From Peptoniphilus genitalis (lineage in GTDB: Bacteria; Bacillota; Clostridia; Tissierellales; Peptoniphilaceae), in contig NZ_CP097885.1 in NCBI RefSeq assembly GCF_023614525.1, positions 866,501 to 930,500 on the forward strand: DNA of 64,000 nt, in the 5' to 3' direction. Position 1 is the stretch's first letter; each line of letters begins with the position of its first letter. Below, piece after piece: positions 42,731 to 53,200 of the stretch. The notes under the pieces were generated by a model. That model ran no database searches and had not been told where the DNA came from. It saw nothing but the letters and a program-made list of their open reading frames with translations. A program made the position numbers and the translations under genes.

Positions 42731-45694
42731 ATGAAGAAAAAATTTTTATCTTTATTTCTCGCATTAATAATGATCTTAGGAGTGATTCCTATAAGTATTT
42801 TTGCTGAAACAGGAACGCAAAAATATACAATCACTTTTATAGCATCAAAGGATGTGGGCAATAGAGATTATGGTATCGAGGATATCGATGATAAAGAAAG
42901 TGTCAGTGTAGAAGGTGGGCAGTACTATCGTTTTAAAAACCAAGATTATGAGCTAAGTTACTACATTGACGGTAAGGAAGTAGATGGAATTAATCCTACA
43001 AATAATACAAGTGTCTATGTAGGTGTCAGCGGTTGGGTGAAAAATTATTACCCTGTAGAAGAATTCGCTAAAAAACCTGAGGGCTATGTAGTTGCTACAT
43101 TTAACTCTGGTGAACATGGAAAATTTGTTGGTTACAAGGGTTCAGGTTCTGTATCAGAAAGAAAGTTCTATGTTCCAAAATTTAAAGAAGTGGATTTAAG
43201 TCATGCTGTTTATTTTGTTGATATTGACAAGGGTTGGGTTGATAAGGGCTATGATAAGCCTTCAAAAGAAGGTTCCTTTAACAAAAACCTTAAGGGAACC
43301 TTTACAAGTGATACTAGCTTTAATGCTCAATATGAAGAAAAAAACTTTACACATAAGTTTATTAAAATTAATAATAAAGAGATTACAAAAACTCTTCCTG
43401 CTCAATCTCTATATGGCGACTTAAAAATAACAGCAGCTAAAGCCAAATCATCTAGCCCAGGTGACGGATCTAAGTTTATAGGCTGGCAAGAATACTCCAT
43501 TGTCAATGGAAAAGAAGAAAAGGGCCGCTTGCTTGACTTCAACCAATCAAGTTATTGGCCTATAGATGGTCCAAAAATTTTTAGAGAAATTTGGTCAAAA
43601 GACCATCAAGTTAAATTTTACCAAGAATATGGTGATTGGCCTGATTTAGAACTTGTAAAAAATGAAGAAAAAATAAAAAGTAGAAGTAAGAGTAATTACA
43701 ATAAGTATTATGAAATCACAAATCTAGGTTACTTTGACAATAGTAATGGTAGATGGATTCCACCTACTTATAACAAAAGCAAAGAGTTTGACTTGGATAC
43801 TCCAATAAAACGAGACTATAATATTGTAGAAGTTTATAGTTTTTCTCGTAGGAATAAAGATTTAACACTTTTTGTTTCCACATTCCCTAAAAAGGATTAC
43901 GACATTTCTAAAGAAGGAGAAAAGACAGTAGATTTGACTGGACTTGTTGTTGGTATAAAAAAGGGCGACGAGATTAAATATATCCCTTACGAAAATCTTA
44001 AAGCCCAAGGAATTACTACAGAACCAGAGCAAGGGGACCCTGTTGAAACCCTTGACGGTAAGTCAATAAAAGTTACAAAGGGAGACAACTTCGCATACTC
44101 TAGAGAAACCTTTAAAGTAAAGGATGACGGATTTAAGAAAGATTCTATTGCATCTATAAAGATAGCAAGTCAACCAAAGCTTGATTACAAGTATGATGGC
44201 GACGATGAAAAGGCAAAGACATTAGATTTGTCAGCTTTAAGTGTCGAATTAAAAGATTCAGAAGGCAAAACTAGAACTGTTGAATTTAAAGATTTTGACT
44301 ATTATGGTTTAACTACAAACCCTACAAATGGAAAAGTTTTAACTAAAGAAGATAACGACCAACCTGTAAAAGTTAGTCTTAAATCTGACGATAGTAAGTT
44401 TGCTGAAACAAAACCTTTAAAAGTAACCACTTCTATATTTGATACTAAAAAAGTTGCTTCAATCGCTTTTGCAAAAGATATAAAGACTAATTATATTGTA
44501 GATCAAAAGCTTGATCTTGATAGCTTAAAAGCAGTCCTTACAGATGAAAATGGAAATACTAAGGAAGTTCCTTATTCAGATTTTGCAAATAACAAAATCA
44601 CACCTAAATTTGAAACTGGTGATTTGGATAAAGCCTTAACTAAAGAAAATAATGGCAAAAAGTTATCTCTTACTTTAGCTGGAAATAACACTCCTGCTGA
44701 ACTAAAAATTTCCGTTGTAGAATTTAATTCTTCTACGGTTAAATCTATTTCTGTTAAAACACAACCAAAGCTAGATTATTCTTCTGGAGATAAATTAGAC
44801 TTATCCGGACTTGTTGTAGTTCTAAAAGATGAAAATGAAGCTACAAAAGAGGTTCCTTTCAATGAATTTGCAAATAATAAACTTACTACATCACCAGAAA
44901 ATGGAACTCTTATTGAAAATCAAAAGGGTAAGATAAAAATTACATTTAATGGAAAAATATCTACAGAAACAGAACCATTAAAGGTAACTTATATTAAACC
45001 TGAAGAAAGAATTTCAACAAAAGAAGAAACAGTTACTGAAACAATACCTTTTAAAGTTATTAAAAAATCAGACGATACACTTCTTCTTGGCGAAGAAAAA
45101 ACTGAACAAGAAGGTGTAAATGGAAGTGCAGAAGTTAAGTATAAGGTAACATATAAGGGTACAAAAGAAACTACTAGGGAAGAGCTATCTAGAAAAGTTA
45201 AAACTGCAGCAAAAGATAAAATTATTAAGGTGGGTACTAAGCTAGCAGAGGCAGAAGAAAAATTTATCACAGTTGAAGAAGACATTCCTTTCAACATTCA
45301 AGTCATAAATGACGAAAACTTTAAAGGTGAAAAGCCAGAAGTTTCTGGTGGAGTTCTTGGAAAGAAAAAAGTAACTTATAAAAATAATAATGGTCAAAAA
45401 GGTGCCCAAGTTAGTGAAGAACCACTTTCTCCAGCACAAGACCTTGTAATTAAAAAGAAACCTACACAAGAATTACCTGAAAATCTTCCTAAAGAATTTA
45501 CTGTTACAACAACAGAAACTATACCTTTTGAAACTGAAATAACAAAAGACGCCACAAAAGATGTTGGAACTAAAGAAGTTACTCAAAATGGCGTAGACGG
45601 CAAAAAAGTTACTATTCAAAAATATAAGCTTGAGGGAAATCAGTATATTCCTGATGGTCAACCGAAAGTTGATGTAACACCGGCTCAAAATTAA
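42731..45694 (+). CDS. Large surface protein with Ig-like and G5 repeats, cut short by an in-frame stop
   Basis: 987 residues. Signal peptide (about 1-25) is followed by an unrecognised aromatic-rich N-terminal region (about 30-380). Then come four Ig-like repeats of about 95 residues starting near 385, 474, 577 and 672 (SIKIASQPKLDY, SISVKTQPKLDY, LDLSGLVV types), then G5-like repeats from about 760, 841 and 922, each marked by TxTETIPF and GVxG. TAA at 45692 interrupts the third G5 domain just after VDVTPAQN. The same frame continues for 280 codons after the stop. As it stands the product lacks its C-terminal anchor-like domain and might be secreted freely. AAAGGAGG precedes the ATG. Confidence 0.8.
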   Translation: MKKKFLSLFLALIMILGVIPISIFAETGTQKYTITFIASKDVGNRDYGIEDIDDKESVSVEGGQYYRFKNQDYELSYYIDGKEVDGINPTNNTSVYVGVSGWVKNYYPVEEFAKKPEGYVVATFNSGEHGKFVGYKGSGSVSERKFYVPKFKEVDLSHAVYFVDIDKGWVDKGYDKPSKEGSFNKNLKGTFTSDTSFNAQYEEKNFTHKFIKINNKEITKTLPAQSLYGDLKITAAKAKSSSPGDGSKFIGWQEYSIVNGKEEKGRLLDFNQSSYWPIDGPKIFREIWSKDHQVKFYQEYGDWPDLELVKNEEKIKSRSKSNYNKYYEITNLGYFDNSNGRWIPPTYNKSKEFDLDTPIKRDYNIVEVYSFSRRNKDLTLFVSTFPKKDYDISKEGEKTVDLTGLVVGIKKGDEIKYIPYENLKAQGITTEPEQGDPVETLDGKSIKVTKGDNFAYSRETFKVKDDGFKKDSIASIKIASQPKLDYKYDGDDEKAKTLDLSALSVELKDSEGKTRTVEFKDFDYYGLTTNPTNGKVLTKEDNDQPVKVSLKSDDSKFAETKPLKVTTSIFDTKKVASIAFAKDIKTNYIVDQKLDLDSLKAVLTDENGNTKEVPYSDFANNKITPKFETGDLDKALTKENNGKKLSLTLAGNNTPAELKISVVEFNSSTVKSISVKTQPKLDYSSGDKLDLSGLVVVLKDENEATKEVPFNEFANNKLTTSPENGTLIENQKGKIKITFNGKISTETEPLKVTYIKPEERISTKEETVTETIPFKVIKKSDDTLLLGEEKTEQEGVNGSAEVKYKVTYKGTKETTREELSRKVKTAAKDKIIKVGTKLAEAEEKFITVEEDIPFNIQVINDENFKGEKPEVSGGVLGKKKVTYKNNNGQKGAQVSEEPLSPAQDLVIKKKPTQELPENLPKEFTVTTTETIPFETEITKDATKDVGTKEVTQNGVDGKKVTIQKYKLEGNQYIPDGQPKVDVTPAQN

Positions 45695-46537
45695 AAGATA
45701 ACAATTGGAACTAAAGAAGTTACTGTAGACGTAGAGGAAAAGGATGTTACAGAAAAAGTAAAGATTCCTTTTGAAACTGAAAGGAAAAATAATCCAAATC
45801 TTGAAAAAGGACAAGAAAAAGTAGTACAAGAAGGTATAGACGGTGAAAAAGAAATAACTTACACTGTTAAAACTCGTGGAAACGAAGTACTTTCTAAGAC
45901 TAAAAAATCTGAAAAAGTAATTAAAGAAGCTACTCCTAAAATAATAGAAGTAGGCACAAAGGAAAGTGAAAGTCCAGCTCCAAGCCCAAATCCTAGTTAT
46001 GATTGGATTTATCCAAATTATAGACCAAGATATTATTGGGATTATCAAAACCTAAGTACAGGTGTAACTACAAATAATAATATTAAGAATAAGGTTACAA
46101 AAACTATTTCTGAACCAATTCAATATGTTCTAAAAATTGACAGTAAGATTTATGAAAGAATTGTTAACGGACAATCTACAAGACTTAGTCTTGATGTTGC
46201 TCCAATTATCCAAAACAGCAGAACAATGCTTCCTATGAGATTCGTTGCTGAATCAATAGGAACTAAAGTTGAATGGGATAAGGCAACAAGAACTGCAACC
46301 TTTACAAAAGATGGAATTGTTGCAAAAATTCAAATTGATGGAAATAAAATTGTTTTATCAAATGGTGAAACTATAGTTATGGATTCTAAACCTCTTAATA
46401 TTAATAATAGAATACTACTTCCTATTACTAATATTTCAAGGGTATTCAATATGACAAATGGAAACACTACTGACGGAATAGCTCAAGATATTGAATGGAA
46501 TGCAGTAGAAAGAACAGTAACTATTAATGTTAAATAA
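45695..46537 (+). pseudogene. C-terminal part of the interrupted surface protein
   Basis: Same frame as 42731-45694, directly after the TAA. It completes the third G5 domain (KITIGTKEVT), adds a fourth (KDVTEKVKIPFETE to IIEVGTKE), then a Pro/Tyr-rich linker and a CuAO-N-like stalk domain (RTMLPMRFVAESIGTKVEWD, RILLPITNISRVF). The whole gene would encode 1268 residues. A GAA to TAA change is the simplest cause. An ATG at 46226 could start only the stalk domain, but no ribosome-binding site supports it. Confidence 0.78.
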
Positions 46538-46583
46538 TATTATTTGTGTTTGTTTTTAAATTTTTATAAAACAGTATAAGAGA

Positions 46584-46628
46584 AAAGACGAGGATTTCTA
46601 AATGTTTTCCTCGTCTTTTTTTATTTTT
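46584..46628 (+). terminator. Terminator of the surface protein gene (copy at 54563-54607)
   Basis: Stem AAGACGAGGA / TCCTCGTCTT with a 13-base loop followed by TTTTTATTTTT. It matches 54563-54607 at 44 of 45 positions. Confidence 0.92.
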
Positions 46629-46889
46629 GTCGCATTGAATTTTACAACCTATCATTTCAAAAAATGAGTCAAATAAATTTACCTAAAATAGCAGGAGAAA
46701 AGTTCCAATAAAACTTAAACATCCAAAAACTTTTTATACTTATATTAGCAAAAGCATGAAAATATATAAAAGCCCCTGTGATCTAAAAATTTTCAAAAAG
46801 CTAAAAAATGGCGACAAGTAAAATTAGAAAATCAACCTTTCAAAATATAAATAATTTATAAGATATTACCTGTATCCCCCAAAAAAGGC

Positions 46890-46939
46890 TTTACAAGAAG
46901 GACCAATATGCTATCATATATAAATGAGAATTGTTATCA
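46890..46939 (+). promoter_or_regulatory. Promoter with Fur-box-like operator
   Basis: TTTACA (46890-46895), 16-base spacer and TATCAT (46912-46917) are followed by TGAGAATTGTTATCA at 46925-46939. That is two mismatches from the 7-1-7 Fur consensus TGATAATNATTATCA, placed at the likely start site. A perfect 12-bp palindrome TGATAATTATCA lies further down at 46986-46997. The rest of 46630-46890 is AT-rich with no gene seen. Confidence 0.5.
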
Positions 46940-47033
46940 GTGACAACCTTGTATATATCAGTTAGAAAAATTTCACATAGATCTCTGATAATTATCAAAG
47001 GAGTCACTATACCTTAAATATAAAGGAGGAAGA

Positions 47034-47258
47034 TTGAAAGAAAAAAACCAGGGACCCCGCATAGATGGGAAAAGCATCCAGGTAATAGACCACCATAAGA
47101 TGGCCCTTAAAGCAGATGCCGTTTATAAGTAAGCTAAAGTTATGGAGAAGACATGGATATCGAATATGATAGGAAGAAAAGCAAATGAATTTAAGGGAAA
47201 AGTAGCAATACTACATAACTTTAAAGACATTGTAACTATTCAGACCTCGGCGGAATAG
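47034..47258 (+). pseudogene. Decayed small ORF behind the Fur-like promoter
   Basis: AAAGGAGG at 47022-47029 is followed by a TTG at 47034 opening a frame that includes IDGKSIQVIDHHKMALKADA. TAA interrupts at 47130, and the same frame continues as AKVMEKTWISNMIGRKANEF to TAG at 47258. Not recognised. Its good Shine-Dalgarno and broken frame suggest a remnant of a once-expressed gene. Confidence 0.35.
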
Positions 47259-47261
47259 TTA
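47233..47261. repeat. Hairpin upstream of the S8 protease gene
   Basis: TAACTATTC and GAATAGTTA form a perfect 9-bp stem around an 11-base GC-rich loop, 38 bp before the protease ATG. It could be a weak attenuator or a protein site; no clean T tract follows. Confidence 0.45.
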
Positions 47262-47298
47262 TAGTATTTAAAAAATTAATAAAAATAAGGAGGCTTTT

Positions 47299-50200
47299 AT
47301 GAAAAATTTTAAAAGATATATAGCCTTTACTTTATTATTTACTATTATTTTTAGTAATTTCATTGAGGTTTATGCTGCTACAAGCACTAAAACTTACGAA
47401 GAAAAAATTAGTAAAGAGATAATAAGTGTAAAGGATGATGAATTTGTTGATGTAATTGTCAAACTAAAAAAGGAGATAGATTCTGAAAAGATTAAGACAG
47501 AAGTAAAAAAATCAAATCCAAATATAAATAAAGATCAATTGCAAAAACAAATAAGAAAAGAGATTGTAGATGAGTCAGTATCACTAGCTGAAAATAGTCA
47601 AAAGTCAATTTTGAAATTTTTAGACAAAAATAAAAAAGAAGGTTCAGTTAAGTCATACAAATCTTTTTTTATAGTAAATTGTGTAAACATAGTTGCTAAA
47701 AAATCTATAGTTATAGAACTAGCCAAAAGGCCAGATGTAGAAGAAATTATAGAGAATAAAAAAATAAAAATAGAAAGACCCGAAAAAAATTTTCCAGAAG
47801 CAAGGGAGGCAAGCTTAAGCTATTCATCCAAGCATGTGCCATGGAACTTAAAGGCAATTGGAGCAGATAAAGCTCAAGAGCTTACAAAGGACTCTAGCAA
47901 TGAGGTTGTTGTTGCAATAATTGATTCAGGAGTAGACTCTTCCCATCCTGCTATTTCCAAAAACTATAGGGGAAATGATTCAAATCTTTCCGCCTCTTCT
48001 TGGTATAACACAATTGATGGAAAAAATGGGGCTGAAGAAAAACCATTTGATGACAGAGGGCATGGGACACATGTGTGTGGAACAATTTTAGGTTCAAAAG
48101 AAGGAAGTCTTTTGGGAGTTGCTCCAAAGACAAAATGGATAGCAGTAAAGGTTTTTGATAAAAATGGAGACACTGATAATACAAAATTACTTGCAGCAGG
48201 TGAATGGATTCTTGCACCTACTGATGCAAAGGGAAATAAACATCCTGAACTTGCACCAAGAATTGTAAATAACTCTTGGGGAGGCAATTCTAGTGATGGT
48301 TTTTATCAAGATATGGTAAAAAAATGGAGAGAAGCAGGGATATTTCCTGTATTTTCAGCAGGTAATGTTAGTGAAACCAATAATGGTGGAGATAATTCAA
48401 TTGGGACACCAGGTTCATATCCAGAAGCTTATGCAGTTGGTGCCATTAGAAAAGATGAAAAGGTAGCTAAATTCTCGCTAAGAGGAAAATCTGATTATAC
48501 AAATAAATGGAAACCTGATATTGTGGCACCTGGTGTAAATATCTTATCATCTGTTCCAGGCAATAGGTATGAATTATATACAGGCACATCTATGGCAAGT
48601 CCCCATGTTTCAGGAGTTGTTGCTCTAATGCTACAAGCTAACAAAGATTTGAGTGTGGAGCAAATTGAAAAAATTTTAAACGAAACAGCAAGTCCTTTAA
48701 AAGATGATTACTATGTTGAAAGTCCAAACCATGGCTATGGCTATGGAAAAGTAGATGCCTATAATGCAGTTGAACTTTCAATGGGTCAGACTAAAGGCAA
48801 AGAAGTAAATAAAGATAAGATGGGAAATTTTTCTGGAAGACTTCTAGCAAGAGGAGAAGACCATGAAAAACCTAGCCTAGACCATAAGGCTATTAGCGCA
48901 GTTTATACCATATATAAAACTAGCTTTGATGCGAATGTAAAAGATAATACTGGTATAGACTCTGTAAAGCTATTCTTAAATTGTGGAGAAGGTTTTAAAG
49001 AATATGAAATGAAACTAAAACGAGGAACTAGACTTGATGGATACTATAATGTCGATATACCTGTTTCAACTTTTAATGGAATTTCATCAGGCAGTTATTA
49101 TATTGAATGTTCAGATATAAATGGCTCAGTAACTAGAACGGAAGAATACAGTTTCGTTGTAAAAGATGGTGTGAATATAGGATATGTTCAAGATTTTGAA
49201 ACAGATATTTCTGGGTTTGAATTTGGAGGAGAATCAAGTCTTTGGAAATGGGGAAACATAAAATCAGACGAGCCAGACAAGAAACTTATAGGAACTGGCC
49301 CATATTCAGATAATTTGAAAAAGGATACAATAGCAGTAATGCCACCAATTGATCTTAGCAAAACAGATAAAGATGCAGTTCTTAGTTTTAGACATTGGTA
49401 CGATCTTGGAAATTCAGAATATGCTTTCTTTGACCAAGCCGAAGTTTGGATTGCAGAAGTTGATGCTAACAGTAGTGCTGATAACTTAGATTGGAAATTA
49501 AAAAGAACCTATAAAAATTCATCACAGAATAAATGGGTCGATGAGTTTATAGATCTTTCAGAATATAAGGGTAAGAAAATTTGCTTAATGTTTGGACTTA
49601 GAGCAAATGGAAACTGGAAGACTAAAGGACAAGGCTGGTATATAGACGATATAAAAATTGAAGAAGCAGTAAAAGAAGTACCTGAAAAACCAAGTAAATA
49701 TTTAAGTTTAAGAAACCAAAAAAATGGTAGATACAATTTTAGCTTTTCTCCAGTTAATAATGATAAGATAACAGCCTATGAACTATATAGGTCAGACAAG
49801 CCAGAAGGACCTTTTGAATGTATAAAGACGGTTGAAAAAGGAGATAGCAATGGAGGTTTTGGGAAATATTCAATAACCTTATCTGATACACCACTTCCTC
49901 AAAAGGGTAGTTACTATTATTATGCAGTATCAAAAATAGGAAAAAATTCAAGTGAACCTTCTAAAATTGAATCAATAACATTTACTGAAGGGAAAGAATT
50001 TTTAAGCTATAATTTTGAAAACGGAAAACAAGGATGGACCAGTGTTAGTGGTTTAGGAGAATTAGCTTGGGATTTTGGCAAGCTAGAGTATGGAGATAAA
50101 TATAATGCTAACTTTAAGAAGCCGACAGAAAGTCAATCTTTAGGGAAAAACCCTGGTATGAATATGTGGGCTACTAATATGGATGACCACAGGTTACCTA

Positions 50201-53200
50201 AGTCAAAATATAGTTTGATTTCACCTACAATGAATTTATCAACTCTAAGTGATGCAAAACTTTATTACCAAAATTGGTTTGGATCTTCTGGTAAAAGAGG
50301 CTTTGATGATTACGGTAGTTATAACCAGGATTTAGGAGAAATATATATTTCTAAAGATGATGGAAATAGCTGGGAAAAGATATACACACTTAATGAAGAA
50401 ATGTTGGATAAGAAAGGCAATAGACACACTTGGTTTACTGATGGTGTAGAAATTCCTAAGGAATATTTAACAGATAAAATCAAAATAAAATTTTTACTTG
50501 ATACTGGTGATGATATGGGAGCATCTAGCCCTGAACAATGTGGTGGCTGGTACATTGACGATATAAGTATAAATACAAATCTTAATAAGAACACAGAAAA
50601 TAGCCTACAAACAGAAAATGTATTTGAAAACAAGAGTCCTTTTAAACTTCAAAATATGACAAGGGCTTCTGAAAATAGTTCTAGCAACAATGGACTTATA
50701 CCATTAGTTGGGAAAATAAGAATAAAAGAAACAGGTGTATCAGTAACATCAGAAGCAGGAACAGGTAAATTTTCAATCAAACATCCTGTGGGTTCATATA
50801 CAGCAATAGCAGAATCAGAAGGATATGCAAGTAAAGAAATACCAGTAACTATTACAAATAATTCTGAATTAAAAGAAGATATTTATCTTGATAAGGCACA
50901 AGAAACTACATTAAATGTGAAAGTTTCAGATGAAGATTCAAATCCTGTTAATGCAAATGTAAAAATATATAAACAAGATGACCTAGAAGTATTAAAAGAA
51001 AAAGACGGGTCAGATATAAGCTTGGATAAGATTCTTCCAGGTAAATATAATATCGCTGTAAGTGCAGATGGATATAAAACTTATAGAGAAGAGATTACAA
51101 TTTCAGAAAGCAAGGAAATTGAAATTAAGCTGGAAAAAATTAGTTTCCAAGAGGAAAAAAATGTTGGATACACAAAAAAAGAGCCATTACAACTTGCAGG
51201 ACAAGACGAAAAGAATATAACTTTTGCAAACAAGATATCAAATAACAAAGATGTACAAGTTGAAGAAGTAACTTACTATATTACAAAGACTAAAGATGTA
51301 GATTTACAAAACAGTAGATACAGAATTTCAATCTATGACAAAAATGACATAGATGGTCTACCTGGAAAGATTCTTTATTCTAAAGATTTGAACTTTGAAA
51401 AAGAAGGATGGAATAGCTTAAACATTTCAAACGTCCAAGTTGATGGAGAATTTTATATAGCATTTACAAAACTATCAGGAGAACTTGCCTTTGGAATAGA
51501 CAATAACACAACAGATATAGATTCTGTAAAGATGTTTAATAATGCTTGGATTGAACCACAAACACAAGGTAGCTACATGATAGGAGCAAAACTAAGAGAA
51601 ATCGAAGATACGCAAAAAGCAGCTATTGACGAAGCAACAAAACTTGTAGAAAAAGCAGAAGCAGAAAAAACCGAAGATGCATACAACGAAGCTAAGGAAA
51701 AAGTAGAAGCTTTAAATGCAAGTGAAGGAAAAACAAAACTAAAAGCACGTTTAGCAGAGCTTGATAAATATATCCAAGCTGACAAAGCAATAGATGCACT
51801 TGAAGGAAAAAAGATTGCAGATATAACAAAGGCTGAATTAGATAATGCTGAAGCTTTAGTTAATGCTGTAAAAGATGAATGGAAAAAAGATTTATCAGAT
51901 CGTCTAAATCCATTAAAAGACAAAAAAGCTGATGATGGCAGAAGAAAAGAACTAGAAAACTATAAAACTGATGCAAAAGCTAAAGTAGATGCACTTGACA
52001 AGCTAAATCAAGATGAAAAAAATGCTTATAAGGCTAGTATTGATGGTGCTGAAAATAAAGATGCTATAGATGCAATTCTTTCCGCAGCTCAAGGAGAAAA
52101 TGCAAACCGCGAAGAAGCAAAAAAAGCTTTACTCCAAGAAAAAGAAGATGCCAAGGCTAAAATTGATTTACTTGATGAATTAAGTGATACTGAAAAAGCA
52201 GAAGCTAAGAAACAAATCGATCAAGCAGAAAACAAGGATGCTATAGATCAAATAGTAAAGAAAGCAGAAGAAAAAAATACTGAGGCCGGTAAAAACAAGG
52301 TAGATTCTGAAAGACTAAAGAAGGCTAAAGAAGCATTAGCTGCCTATATGAAGTCTTTTAATGAAGACGTAGTCGATAATCCTGCTATTGAATATCAAGA
52401 TGAAAATGTAAAGGACGATATTAAAAAAGCCATTAAAAGGGCAAAGGATTTATTAGCAAAAGAAGAAATAAATCAAAAAGAACTAGAGGAAATGGAAAAA
52501 ATTCCATATAAAAAAGTAAATGGTAAAAAATCAGGTTTATTTAGAGATTTTACTAAGAAGGCCCTAGTAAACTTTGAAGTTTTAGGAATAAAAGACCAAG
52601 TAAATCCCCACAATGGGAAAAAATATACTGCATTGAAAGACAATACAATTAAAATTGCAAGCAGTTTACAAGGTGCAGGTAAAATTGGAGATAATGACAA
52701 GTTTTTCTTTAAGCTAAATTATGTTAAAGAAGAAGACTTTAAGCCTGCAAACCAAGCTACAGGCCTAGATGCTACCAGCACCCCTACTCCAAAATACAAA
52801 AAACAAGAAATGCCCAAGGAGGACTATGAGGTTAAGTCTGTAGAAGGTGGCTATGAAATAAAAATAAATAAGCTACCATCAGGTGTGAAAATTATTAAGC
52901 CTATTGTCCTTGCTAAATTGGCAAACAACACTTATTTTGAGAATGGAACCTTAGTATTTGTGAGTCAAAATGAAAATCCAGTGACTCCCGGTGGAGAAAG
53001 TCCTGGAGAAAATCCGGCTACTCCTGGTGGAGAAAGTCCTGATAAACCAAGTGTTGACAATAATTCCTATAGAAGATATAGGCCTAGCTATCCGATCTTT
53101 TTTGCCTATAGTGGGTCTGAGAAGACTAAACCATTTAAGCCAGCTACCGAAACAAAGGTTCCAACAAAAATAAAGATGGATTCTAAACTAGTTATCGGTT

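Noticed and set aside
45473-46048. 191-codon minus-strand ORF, rich in Phe, Tyr and Ser
   Set aside because: It lies antisense to the G5/linker part of the interrupted surface protein; its composition is the mirror of Lys/Glu-rich coding and it lacks a ribosome-binding site.
46226-46537. Separate 103-residue stalk-domain gene
   Set aside because: It is in the same frame as the upstream surface protein and its ATG is an internal Met of the RTMLPMRF motif with no Shine-Dalgarno, so it is the C-terminus of the broken gene.
51573-51923. 116-codon minus-strand Ser/Ala-rich ORF
   Set aside because: Antisense shadow of the Lys/Ala/Glu-rich helical region of the S8 protease.
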